Below, piece after piece: positions 26,408 to 34,280 of a stretch of 64,000 bases of DNA; the stretch's first letter is position 1, and each line of letters begins with the position of its first letter. The DNA lies in NCBI RefSeq assembly GCF_000252165.1, contig NZ_BAET01000013.1:62001-126000 (forward strand). The letters are read 5' to 3'. The stretch comes from Glaciecola punicea ACAM 611 (GTDB lineage Bacteria > Pseudomonadota > Gammaproteobacteria > Enterobacterales > Alteromonadaceae). A program made the position numbers and the translations under genes. A model generated the notes under the pieces. The model was not told the DNA's origin, did no database searches, and saw only the letters and a list, made by a program, of their open reading frames with translations.

Positions 26408-27802
26408 TCAGCTCTCAGCATCAGGCACATTAATCACGTAACAAGGCTCGTAAGGCGCCCCATTTAGCTTCATTCGTCCCTGCTTCACAAAAGAAGCCAG
26501 TAGAACATCCATTTTACGCATCAAGCTGGCATCACCGTGCAGCTCAAAAGGCCCATGCCGTTTTATCTCTTCAATTCCCTCAGCTTTTACATTGCCTGCC
26601 ACAATACCTGAGAAGCATTTTCTTAAATTAGCCGCAAGTGACGAAATAGGCTGCTCCAAACTCAAATCTAAAGCTTTCATCGATTCATGCGTTGGAATAA
26701 ACGTTTGCTGAAAATCTTCTGGTATATGCAAAGTCCAATTAAAGCTATAAGAATCACCCACTTTGCGTCGGTATTCCAACACCTCTTCTTGGGCGATATT
26801 TAAGGCGCTGCCTACTTTACTGGCATCCCCCGTAATAATTTGATACATGCTTTGCGCTTCTTTACCTAGCGTTGCACCTACAAAGTCGTCAATCGCTTCA
26901 AAATAGTCTTTACGACTTGCCGGCCCGGTTAGGATGAGCGGTATTTTCTGGTCTTTATTTTTCTCATCTAGCAATAAACCCAGCAAATATAAAAGCTCTT
27001 CTGCGGTCCCCACGCCGCCAGGGAACACCACAATGCCGTGTGAAATGCGCACGAATGCTTCTAAGCGTTTCTCAATGTCGGGCATTATAATGAGTTCGTT
27101 CACAATGGCATTGGGCGGCTCAGCGGCAATAATGCTGGGCTCGGTAATCCCTAAGTAGCGTCCTGTTTTCACTCTTTGTTTGGCATGCCCAATGGCCGCG
27201 CCTTTCATGGGGCCTTTCATGGCGCCTGGGCCGCAGCCTGTGCAAATATTCATGCCGCGCAGGCCTATTTGGTAGCCTACTGCTTTGGTGTATTTATACT
27301 CTTCAACCGGAATTGAGTGACCGCCCCAGCATACAATCATGTTGGCGGGCTCGGTGCTGCCTAAGGCGTCTGAATGGCGCAGCATGTCAAATACCACGTG
27401 GGTGGCAATATTCGCGGGGGTAGGCGTGCGAATTCTGTGTTTGGCTGAATCGAACTGAGCGTTGTGTTTGCTGCTCATGTAGAGCATGTCGCGCAATACC
27501 GCGAAAAGGTGCTCATGCACCCCGGCGATTAACTTGCCGTCTACAAACGCGTTTTGTGGTGGATTAATCAGCTCTATTTTGACGCCACGCTCTTTGCGTG
27601 CCAGCTTAACGTTGAAATTTTTGTAGGTTTCAAACAGGGCTTCAGCATCGTCTTGTTCTACGCCTGAGTTTAATACCGCTAAACAGCAGTTTCTGAAAAT
27701 TTGGTACATGTCGTCGGTGGTAGATTGTTCCAGTAAATTCATTTCAAGCTGCGAGAGCTGCGACATTGACCCTACGGGATTAAGTCTTACGGTGTTGGTC
27801 AT
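26408..27802 (-). CDS. ppnN: Nucleotide 5'-monophosphate nucleosidase PpnN (LOG family)
   Basis: A 464-residue homologue of E. coli YgdH/PpnN (454). In E. coli this enzyme cleaves purine and pyrimidine monophosphates to base plus ribose 5-phosphate and is stimulated by (p)ppGpp. The N-terminal part, the central lysine-decarboxylase-like Rossmann domain with the LOG motif PGGVGTAEE, the conserved CTGCGPGAMKGPMKGA segment and the C-terminal domain are all present. It lies beside queF and syd, the same neighbourhood as in E. coli. Confidence 0.95.
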   Translation of the reverse strand: MTNTVRLNPVGSMSQLSQLEMNLLEQSTTDDMYQIFRNCCLAVLNSGVEQDDAEALFETYKNFNVKLARKERGVKIELINPPQNAFVDGKLIAGVHEHLFAVLRDMLYMSSKHNAQFDSAKHRIRTPTPANIATHVVFDMLRHSDALGSTEPANMIVCWGGHSIPVEEYKYTKAVGYQIGLRGMNICTGCGPGAMKGPMKGAAIGHAKQRVKTGRYLGITEPSIIAAEPPNAIVNELIIMPDIEKRLEAFVRISHGIVVFPGGVGTAEELLYLLGLLLDEKNKDQKIPLILTGPASRKDYFEAIDDFVGATLGKEAQSMYQIITGDASKVGSALNIAQEEVLEYRRKVGDSYSFNWTLHIPEDFQQTFIPTHESMKALDLSLEQPISSLAANLRKCFSGIVAGNVKAEGIEEIKRHGPFELHGDASLMRKMDVLLASFVKQGRMKLNGAPYEPCYVINVPDAES

Positions 27803-27873
27803 TTACGATCCTTTTTTAGTGTATCTTATCGCATAAGCGATATATTCCGATGCAAAGCACTATTTACCTTAGG

Positions 27874-28707
27874 CTACTGCCTGGCTAATCGAACATTGTT
27901 GTAAGGCGCTTCAAAGTTTGAACGAAATGGATTTATGTCTAGGCCACCTCGGCGGGTATATCGGGCATAAACACTGAGTTTTTTTGGTTTACAGTGGGTG
28001 AGTATGTCGTAAAATATTCGCTCTACGCACTGTTCGTGAAATTCATTGTGCTGGCGAAACGATATTAAATAACGCAGTACACTTTCTTTGTCTATTTGTT
28101 TGCCTGAGTATCTAATTTGTACACTGCCCCAGTCCGGTTGGTTCGTTATTAAGCAGTTTGATTTTAATAAATGGCTAATAAGGGTTTCGCTGACCACCTC
28201 ATTATGCGTGGTAAGTGACGACGCCGACAAATTATAATCGTCAATAGCGATGTCTAAATCGTCAATGACGCAGGCGGGGAAGTCTGCATTAGCATGGCTG
28301 GGCAAGTCGCCAATGCGAATATTAGCAAATGCTGCACAAGGTACTAAGCTTAGCTCAACTGGCCGCCCCGCGCAGGCAGACAAATCTTTTTGCATCAGCC
28401 CTAGCACTTCTTCTTCACTGGCAAAGCGCGTTTGGTTAAAGCTGTTTAAGTATAGTTTAAACGATTTAGATTCAATCAAGTTGGCTGAATCTATGGGCAC
28501 ATCGCACTGCATAATAGCCACCACAGGCTTACCTTTGGTGTTAAGCCAAGACACTTCGTAGGCATTCCACGTGTCTACGCCGGTAAATGGCAGCTCAAGC
28601 GGCAAGTTGATGGTGTCTCTGCTTAAACTACGCGGCACTTGCTGTAGCAAGCTGGCGTCGTAATGCTGTGCATAAGCCGTGGTTTTGCCAAGTACTAAAT
28701 GATCCAA
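27874..28707 (-). CDS. queF: NADPH-dependent preQ0 reductase QueF
   Basis: Reduces 7-cyano-7-deazaguanine to preQ1 in queuosine biosynthesis. This is the long tandem-domain (YqcD) type. The start is placed at TTG 28707, with a GGAGAAAAG site, so that the protein (277 residues) begins DHLVLGK as other members do; the longest frame to 28806 would add about 33 residues not found in the family. Visible motifs are [12 protein letters not shown], the NADPH-binding [17 protein letters not shown] and the catalytic Cys in [17 protein letters not shown]. It is divergent from syd. Confidence 0.95.
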   Translation of the reverse strand: MDHLVLGKTTAYAQHYDASLLQQVPRSLSRDTINLPLELPFTGVDTWNAYEVSWLNTKGKPVVAIMQCDVPIDSANLIESKSFKLYLNSFNQTRFASEEEVLGLMQKDLSACAGRPVELSLVPCAAFANIRIGDLPSHANADFPACVIDDLDIAIDDYNLSASSLTTHNEVVSETLISHLLKSNCLITNQPDWGSVQIRYSGKQIDKESVLRYLISFRQHNEFHEQCVERIFYDILTHCKPKKLSVYARYTRRGGLDINPFRSNFEAPYNNVRLARQ

Positions 28708-28970
28708 TCTTTTCTCCGTGTATAAATAGCGTATGTCGTTAACTAACATATCGCGGGTATTAGAAAATGCGTCGCAATTGGGTATAATAACAAAATACTC
28801 ATGCATGCCCCATAGTTAGCGCAAAGTTAAATAACTTTTTTGCACTGTGTAATGCACTATTAAAGTAGCTTATGTCTTATACACTGCTGTATAAAACGCG
28901 AATAGCGCCAAAGTGGCTTTATTATACATAGCTGCACCTTTCACTTTATTAGCCTCTCAGGAAGCACTAT

Positions 28971-29564
28971 ATGTCATTACCCATTGACTCAAAAACCCCA
29001 TTTACACAAGTATTCGATGCCTTCATACACTCATATATCGACCATTCTACAAACGATAACATGGGGCTTATTACGTATTTTGACAAGCAGTGGCTAAGCC
29101 CCTGTCTTCAATCGTTTAACATTGAAGCGGCTGACGATGGCGACGAAGTGCCTTGGAAACCGTCTTTACGTGATCAGCAAGCCTCATTAGTTAACTTAGA
29201 AGAGGCGCTTGACTTGCGCATACCGAGTGAGCTTCAGGCGCTATTTTGCCGCTATTATTCGCACGATCTCAACGCTAGCGCTGCAAACGGTAAGCTCACT
29301 ATCTTGCAGGTGTGGAACGAAGAAGATTTTGATCGTTTGCAAAAGAATCTGATTTCTCACGTGCTAATGAAGCGACGTTTAAAACAGGCTGAAACGCTGT
29401 TTTTTGCATTAACCGACGAAGAAGACTTTATTTTATCGGTAATGCTAAGCACCGGCGCGGTTGTGCTAGAGCAGGTTGGCAAAGAGCCCCAGCGTGAAAT
29501 TGCACCGTCGTTAAGCGCGTTTATGGCCCAGATAAGTCCTGCACCTGAGCTTGTAACGCTATAA
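28971..29564 (+). CDS. syd: SecY-interacting protein Syd
   Basis: A 197-residue soluble protein (E. coli Syd has 181) that binds the cytosolic face of SecY and influences assembly of the translocon. The conserved core LTILQVWNEEDFDRLQKNLISHVLMKRRLK and the downstream TLFFALTDEEDFILSV match the family well. The first 30 residues are divergent. Its 3' end overlaps the convergent KfrA-like gene by 44 bp. Its position between queF and csrB matches the enterobacterial order. Confidence 0.93.
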   Translation: MSLPIDSKTPFTQVFDAFIHSYIDHSTNDNMGLITYFDKQWLSPCLQSFNIEAADDGDEVPWKPSLRDQQASLVNLEEALDLRIPSELQALFCRYYSHDLNASAANGKLTILQVWNEEDFDRLQKNLISHVLMKRRLKQAETLFFALTDEEDFILSVMLSTGAVVLEQVGKEPQREIAPSLSAFMAQISPAPELVTL

Positions 29565-29880
29565 GCTGCTGAGTTAGTTTTTCAAGCTGCTGTTCAAGCA
29601 GCGCAACTCTGCTTTCACACGCGCAGGTGCTTAAGTGCTGAGTGGCTTGTGCAGCAGGCGTGTCTTTACTCTTTTTGCTGTTCTCATTTGAAGTGTCATC
29701 ACGCATCACTATGCCTAATTTTCGATTCACCTGATACTGTTGAATGCCTTTTACAACCGCTGCTAGGGGTACCTTATTTAACAGCGTTGCCCGCACAAGT
29801 CCTACCGTCGGTTTTTTGCCCGCCTTAACTAACTCAGCGCAGGCCTTAATTACATCTTGGTTATGCATACTAATAGTCAT
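29521..29880 (-). CDS. KfrA-N-like DNA-binding protein with coiled coil
   Basis: A 119-residue protein. The N-terminal half (VIKACAELVKAGKKPTVGLVRATL) resembles the winged-helix N-terminal domain of KfrA-type proteins, whose signature is an A..L...G..PTV..VR pattern. The C-terminal third (VALLEQQLEKLTQQLIALQAQV) is a predicted coiled coil. It has no signal peptide. A role in DNA binding is inferred from this similarity only. The 44-bp tail-to-tail overlap with syd is unusual. An alternative start at Met5 is possible. Confidence 0.65.
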   Translation of the reverse strand: MTISMHNQDVIKACAELVKAGKKPTVGLVRATLLNKVPLAAVVKGIQQYQVNRKLGIVMRDDTSNENSKKSKDTPAAQATQHLSTCACESRVALLEQQLEKLTQQLIALQAQVQDLSGP

Positions 29881-30103
29881 TGTTACTTTTAAACGAATAA
29901 TTAGTCATATTGTTAATTAAATAGTCTACTTTACATAAGTATATTTTCACAATTTCGCTCTAAAATCGCTAAATCTATGAAAGTAAACGGGTTTTTAATT
30001 GTGGTCTAATTGTTGTTAACAGCAAGCTTGAAGCACATGTATTTACGTGTGCATATCATCAATTTCACACAACACAATATCAAGTAAAAAAAAGAGGCGT
30101 ATT

Positions 30104-30469
30104 ATGAAAAAGACTATAATTGCAATCGCACTAACGGGCTTACTACTGTCGGGCTGCGTCATTAAAATTGGCGACGATTATGAAGACGATAGCGACAGCC
30201 ATTCATCGTGGAGCAAAATTGAAAAAGAAAATCGCCAAAAAATTAGCGAGCTTAGCCCCGGTTCAGCTATCTCAATGGTAAGACTGAGCATGGGCGTGCC
30301 TGCTTTTGATGAGCTTATTGTCAAAGACTCTAAAGAGTATAGAGTGCTGTTTTATCGAACTCAGCGCATCGACGCAGACGGTATCACTAGCAAAGATGAA
30401 TGCACGCCTGTGTTATTTGCTAACGGCGAACTGATAGGTTTTGGCAGCACGGCTTTAGATGCTATTTAA
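30104..30469 (+). CDS. DUF3192-type lipoprotein
   Basis: A 121-residue lipoprotein from ATG 30104, which has an AGAGG site; a longer frame from 30047 adds an unlikely N-terminus. The signal peptide ends in the lipobox LLSGC. After an acidic spacer the mature part contains ELSPGSAISMVRLSMGVPAF and YRTQRIDADGITSKDECTPVLFANGELIG, a pattern I associate with DUF3192 proteins of Vibrio and Shewanella. The pattern of a start-of-fold helix and short strands recalls the SmpA/OmlA (BamE-like) fold. Function is unknown. Confidence 0.8.
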   Translation: MKKTIIAIALTGLLLSGCVIKIGDDYEDDSDSHSSWSKIEKENRQKISELSPGSAISMVRLSMGVPAFDELIVKDSKEYRVLFYRTQRIDADGITSKDECTPVLFANGELIGFGSTALDAI

Positions 30470-30565
30470 GCTTATCTTCACAAGCTTGATGTAAATCAAT
30501 TGTTAGTGCGCCAGTATATCGTTTACACTTAAGTTACTACTCATATTGTTCAAAAGGTTAGGTAA

Positions 30566-31207
30566 ATGAAAACCGCTAACGTAATGCCCAATTTAGAGAA
30601 AATTAAAGCGGCGTATTTAGGCGCTGACGATCTTAAAGTGGCAGCCTCTTTATTATACAAGGCGTATTTAGATGATCCTTTGTTTATGGAAATTTTTCAG
30701 ATCAACAAAGAGGGTTATGAAGCACGTTTACGCAGCGCTATAAAAGAAGAGATTAATACCTATTGGGATGCTTCACAGTCGCTTATTGGGATATATGAAG
30801 ACGATCGCTTACTGGCGGTAAGTTGCTTAACACTGCCCGACACCACTTTTGGTGCCGGTAAGTTTTGGCACTGGCGTTTAAAAATGCTGCTTACTGCTGG
30901 GTATTTTGGCACTAAGCAAATGATCGCTAAAGAAGAAACAGTGCGCGAAAAAATACCCGCACAAAACTATCACATGCTCTCGCTTATAGGCGTGCACCCT
31001 GACTATCAAGATATGGGTTTAGGTCATGCGCTTATGAGTGCCATTTTAGGCTTGCTGATTGATGATGAAACGTCACAAGGCATTGGGGTGCTAGTCACTT
31101 TGCCTAAGTGTCTTTCGTTTTTTGAAGCAGGCGGATTCAAACTTGTTGAAGATATTACTGCAGGAGACATTAAAGGCAAGGTGATGTTTAGGCCCCGCAA
31201 GCCATAG
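30566..31207 (+). CDS. GNAT-family N-acetyltransferase
   Basis: A 213-residue GNAT protein. The acetyl-CoA-binding motif A is visible as LSLIGVHPDYQDMGLGHALMSAIL (about residues 134-157), followed by a C-terminal strand pair (GVLVTLPKCLSFFEAGGFKLVED). The N-terminal part (AASLLYKAYLDDPLF) resembles acetyltransferases that begin with a helix over the active site. The acceptor substrate cannot be predicted. An AGG site precedes the ATG. It is the last protein gene before csrB. Confidence 0.85.
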   Translation: MKTANVMPNLEKIKAAYLGADDLKVAASLLYKAYLDDPLFMEIFQINKEGYEARLRSAIKEEINTYWDASQSLIGIYEDDRLLAVSCLTLPDTTFGAGKFWHWRLKMLLTAGYFGTKQMIAKEETVREKIPAQNYHMLSLIGVHPDYQDMGLGHALMSAILGLLIDDETSQGIGVLVTLPKCLSFFEAGGFKLVEDITAGDIKGKVMFRPRKP

Positions 31208-31234
31208 TGGCATTTCAATATTTGCCTACACGTT

Positions 31235-31252
31235 TGTAAGTCATCTCTTACG
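31235..31252 (+). promoter_or_regulatory. GacA/UvrY-like activator box upstream of csrB
   Basis: TGTAAG-TCATCT-CTTACG matches the GacA consensus TGTAAG-N6-CTTACA in 11 of 12 defined positions. It lies about 150-160 bp upstream of the inferred 5' end of the CsrB-like RNA, the same range as upstream activating sequences of rsmY, rsmZ and csrB genes in other gammaproteobacteria. Confidence 0.7.
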
Positions 31253-31399
31253 TAAGTGTGGGCAATTTGACTATTATGCCCCTGCCTAGGTTCACTAATA
31301 TAAGTAAAATCAATAATAAACATGCACTTATCAACAGCTAAACCATAAACTGCTGATTTATTTACACGCGTAGATTAAAAAAAGTTAACCATTAATATT

Positions 31400-31730
31400 G
31401 GCCAAAAGGTATTCTGAGCACGTCCTGGGGATACTTCATAAAAAAAGGTAAAGACCAAGACAGGACGTTAAGTTGATGGAACAGACAGCCAGCGGATGGT
31501 AATGGACAACACATTAAGTGTGAATCTGAGTGAATACGGACAAGCTCAGGCAGTAAAATGCAAAAGGACAAGGGAACAAGGGATCTGCACACGGCGTGTT
31601 GCCTGCTTAGGATTAGCGGGATAAAAATGGAAAGGGGTGTAACGGTTTTTTCGGGATGAAATTTAAGCAATGGATAGCTGAGAGGGATGCTCAAAATTTT
31701 TAAGGCAGGCGCTCGCGTCTGCCTTTCTTC
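31400..31730 (+). ncRNA. csrB: CsrB-type CsrA-sequestering small RNA
   Basis: No protein gene is credible here, but 15 GGA triplets occur within about 260 nt (first 31429, last 31685), many as AGGA, AGGGA or TGGA in short hairpin contexts. For example, the pair CGTCCTG (31421-31427) and CAGGACG (31461-31467) can form a stem. The segment ends in a strong rho-independent terminator at 31702-31729. CsrB RNAs bind many CsrA dimers through such GGA motifs and relieve CsrA control of translation. The position fits: in E. coli csrB lies between syd and the yqcC-truC-yqcA genes, and here it lies between syd and yqcA. The 5' end is an estimate (within about 20 nt). Confidence 0.88.
31702..31729 (+). 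terminator. Terminator of the CsrB-like RNA
   Basis: A 10-bp stem, AAGGCAGGCG with CGTCTGCCTT (one G-U pair), has the tetraloop CTCG and is followed by TTCTT. It directly follows the last GGA motif. Confidence 0.9.
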
Positions 31731-31750
31731 GTTATATGTGCAATTCAGCC

Positions 31751-32074
31751 CTAATAACCCGCCTCGTCTGACACAATTCTATAAGGCGGCAATTCAACGC
31801 TAATAACATGCTTGCCATGACTTACAATGGTGCCCGCATACTCTAGCTGACCGTCGCTGCTAAACTCCAGTTGATAGCTTAGCTGCCAGTCTAATCGCCC
31901 TTTATAAAACCTGAAGCTGGTGTTGGTGCGCGCTAGGCTAATGTACTGAAGCCTATGCTTGTTACAATATTGATTTGAATATTGCACCATAAATTCGGCA
32001 ATTGAGCGCAAGCGCCAAAACTGTACCACTACCACCACTAATACTAATAGTATTATTATATTAGCTAAATCCAC
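31751..32074 (-). CDS. DUF3301 family protein
   Basis: A 107-residue protein with one N-terminal membrane helix (about residues 3-20, ANIIILLVLVVVVVQFW). A soluble part follows with QYISLARTNTSFRFYKGRLDWQLSYQLEFSSDG and a final VELPPYR, the pattern of the DUF3301 family of gammaproteobacteria. It probably faces the cytoplasm or periplasm from a single anchor. It lies 28 bp downstream of the DUF3549 gene, so the two are likely one operon. Function is unknown. Confidence 0.82.
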   Translation of the reverse strand: MDLANIIILLVLVVVVVQFWRLRSIAEFMVQYSNQYCNKHRLQYISLARTNTSFRFYKGRLDWQLSYQLEFSSDGQLEYAGTIVSHGKHVISVELPPYRIVSDEAGY

Positions 32075-32102
32075 TGTGTATCCTTTTATAGCGCTTGTTT
32101 AT

Positions 32103-33251
32103 TTAGGGCGCAAACAGCGCACTTATGGCCAATGAAACTTCTTTTGTACGCTGCGGCTGGCGCATGAAGCGCAGCATGCTGTTTCGTGTTTCGGGTATTT
32201 TTACAAGGTCTGCATACAAACCTTTGAAAAGCTGGTGGCTGTCATCGATAAGCGCAAGCTTGTGCATGAAATGCCCTAAGGTATTTTCGTTATTAAGCAT
32301 CTGCCAGTATCTACCGGCAATAACAACGCAGGTTTCGAGACTTGGCGAGCTGTTACTTTGAGTAGTGCTTATAGCGTCACTGGCGCTGTTGTGTAAACCA
32401 ATAAGCTGTTCTACATACCTTAAACACTCAGGCTGTGGTTTTACGCTCATCGCTCTTAAGCACAGGGCCGCTAAATTTGCATCAGTGCTTGCGCTATGCA
32501 AGCGTATCAAAGCTTGCGTTAGTGTGGGGCCTACTTCAACAGACTCTAAACTCCCCAGCAAACACGTAAGTACTGGCGTTGGGTAGGCATTCAGGTTGTT
32601 AGCGATCAGGGTTTCAAGCGTATCTTGATGCAGATCTTGACGCATATTTTGTTGCGTGTCTTGCTGCGTGTCTTGCTGCATAGCGGGCAACATAGCGGGC
32701 AACACAGGGCTAATCACAAAATCGGCGACATCCTGCAGCGACAAGGCCTCCCATGCTTTTGAGTCGTGAATAGCATTTGGCGCCTGTAAGTAAGCCATCG
32801 CTTTTTCATTGGCCACGCGTTCAATCTTGAGCTCTTTTCTGATATGAGCGTTGCAGTCTGCAAGCTGCTGCTGGCTTGGGACAAACACGTAAGGATTCTC
32901 TGGCAGCTGTGCTTGGCTATTGCCGGTATGCTCTAAGTGCTTGCCTAAAGCCTGTGTAATAATATCTAAAAACTGCTGCAAAGAGGCGCCTATCATTAAG
33001 CCACTTTCATCAAGGGGCAGCTTTATAAACCACATATAGTGCTGCGCGCTAAGGCTTTTGTTCCAAAACACAATGCAAAACCAAGCCTGATTTTGGCGTG
33101 GAAAGGCGCACGGTGCCTGCTGGTTTTCCCACTCAAAAAAAGTATTGTTAGAAACCTTTCGGATACCACGACCCATATCAAACACCTGAAACTGGGTGTG
33201 TGCTTGCAATAAAAATTCACTCAAGGTCGAAATTGAAGCAGAAACAGACAT
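32103..33251 (-). CDS. DUF3549 family protein
   Basis: A 382-residue cytoplasmic protein. Its N-terminus (ISTLSEFLLQAHTQFQVFDMGRGIRKVS, then AWFCIVFWNKS and FIKLPLDESGLMIGAS) is the signature of DUF3549, a family of unknown function in marine gammaproteobacteria. The C-terminal half is helical with HEAT-like spacing. Near residues 190-215 there is a Gln-rich tandem repeat (QQDTQQDTQQN and RQDLHQDT) with repetitive DNA at about 32618-32690. It is followed by the DUF3301 gene. Confidence 0.82.
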   Translation of the reverse strand: MSVSASISTLSEFLLQAHTQFQVFDMGRGIRKVSNNTFFEWENQQAPCAFPRQNQAWFCIVFWNKSLSAQHYMWFIKLPLDESGLMIGASLQQFLDIITQALGKHLEHTGNSQAQLPENPYVFVPSQQQLADCNAHIRKELKIERVANEKAMAYLQAPNAIHDSKAWEALSLQDVADFVISPVLPAMLPAMQQDTQQDTQQNMRQDLHQDTLETLIANNLNAYPTPVLTCLLGSLESVEVGPTLTQALIRLHSASTDANLAALCLRAMSVKPQPECLRYVEQLIGLHNSASDAISTTQSNSSPSLETCVVIAGRYWQMLNNENTLGHFMHKLALIDDSHQLFKGLYADLVKIPETRNSMLRFMRQPQRTKEVSLAISALFAP

Positions 33252-33626
33252 GTAAATAAGAAACCTTTAAGGGATAAAAAACAATGCTGGTAGTATATGT
33301 TAAATAACTATTTAGTGTACAGGCAGCGCGCCCCTTAATCGTAAAACAAATGCTGGCGCGTGCAATAACAAAGAAGCATAAGCGCTAGTCGCTTTAAACT
33401 GGTAATTGAACATCCTATTACTCATCACGCAATGACCTTTACAAGCGGTGTTAATGCAGACTTGACACATGCTTTCTCTATTTTTGACCAAAACGTGATC
33501 GCAAATGAAAAATAAAACATACCTAACCTTTAATTTAGTGTGAATACCCACATTTTTGGGCGCTTGAGTGTTTATCGCAATAGCGCACTAATTATCGATT
33601 ACCCAACATAAGGAATGACCAAGACA
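33252..33626 (+). other. Intergenic region between DUF3549 and yqcA
   Basis: About 375 bp between two divergent genes. One open frame on the minus strand (33312-33551) has no ribosome-binding site and an atypical composition. I see no RNA, repeat or operator that I can support here; it presumably holds the two divergent promoters. Confidence 0.5.
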
Positions 33627-34076
33627 ATGAGTAGTATTAGTATTTTTGCCGGTTCAGTATATGGCAACGCCCAGCATGTAGCTGAAGAAGTTAACGATAT
33701 GTTGAATGCTCAAGGGATTGATTCAGAAGTATTTACCGATCCTGAAACGAGCGATTTTACCGACGCTGAATCTGTCCTAATTATTACCTCCACCACAGGG
33801 CAAGGTGACGTGCCGCCTAATTTAGAGCTTTTTTATAGTGATTTGCGCGACAGTTTCCCGCTTATGAACAACAAACCTTTTGCCGTTGCCGCCCTTGGTG
33901 ACAGCAGCTATGGTGAAAGCTATTGCGGCGGGGGCAAGCAGTTTTTTGAGCTGCTAACTGAGCTGCAGGGCAAGCCAGTGGCTGAATTGTTTCGAGTAGA
34001 CGCCTTAGAAACGCTCGCACCAGAAGAAGAAGTCGTGCCGTGGGTAAAAGCGATTGCTGAACACTTAATAAGGTAA
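33627..34076 (+). CDS. yqcA: Flavodoxin-like protein YqcA
   Basis: About 149 residues from ATG 33627 (ATG 33615 is an alternative four codons earlier, but its AAGGA would be too close). The FMN phosphate loop is FAGSVYGNAQHVAEE, with ITSTTGQGDVPPN as the second flavin loop and ALGDSSYGESYCGGGKQF as the third. This is the YqcA/MioC type of short flavodoxin. The electron-transfer partner is unknown. In E. coli yqcA lies beside truC and yqcC near csrB; here truC and yqcC are absent from the interval, and DUF3301 and DUF3549 genes stand there instead. Confidence 0.9.
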   Translation: MSSISIFAGSVYGNAQHVAEEVNDMLNAQGIDSEVFTDPETSDFTDAESVLIITSTTGQGDVPPNLELFYSDLRDSFPLMNNKPFAVAALGDSSYGESYCGGGKQFFELLTELQGKPVAELFRVDALETLAPEEEVVPWVKAIAEHLIR

Positions 34077-34096
34077 ATTGTTGGTTTACGGATAAA

Positions 34097-34126
34097 ACCC
34101 TAGCAAAGTCTGCTTAATGCTAGGGT
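34097..34126 (-). terminator. Probable terminator of the glnD transcript
   Basis: A perfect 9-bp inverted repeat (ACCCTAGCA and TGCTAGGGT) has a 12-nt loop. Read on the minus strand the stem is followed by TTTTATCC, so it can terminate transcription coming from glnD. The plus strand lacks a T tract. Confidence 0.65.
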
Positions 34127-34128
34127 GA

Positions 34129-34272
34129 TTAGCCCGATTGATTGGCGTATTCGGCGTAACGGGCGTTAAAAACAAGTTGCTGTACGTCACACTCGCTGTA
34201 GCGAATGAGAAGATTGACTCGATTCGTTGGCTTGAGGGTACCGGGGCCGTTACTTTTCATATTACCGCTCAT
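34129..34272 (-). pseudogene. N-terminal stub of a hotdog-fold acyl-CoA thioesterase
   Basis: A 47-codon frame starting eight bases after the glnD stop. After a short tail it reads VNLLIRYSECDVQQLVFNARYAEYANQSG and then stops with TAA. The RYSECD...VFNARYAEY pattern is the first strand and start of the central helix of 4HBT-type (YbgC-like) thioesterases, which normally run to about 130-150 residues. The rest is absent in all frames, and a terminator hairpin follows two bases later. I read it as a truncated gene, probably by deletion. Confidence 0.65.
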
Positions 34273-34280
34273 ATTGACAT

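Noticed and set aside
31392-31694. A 100-codon open frame on the minus strand
   Set aside because: It is antisense to the CsrB-like RNA, has no ribosome-binding site and a composition unlike local proteins; the GGA-rich plus strand explains the open frame.
33312-33551. A 79-codon open frame on the minus strand with several cysteines
   Set aside because: No ribosome-binding site, no recognisable motif and atypical composition; probably a chance frame in the DUF3549-yqcA gap.
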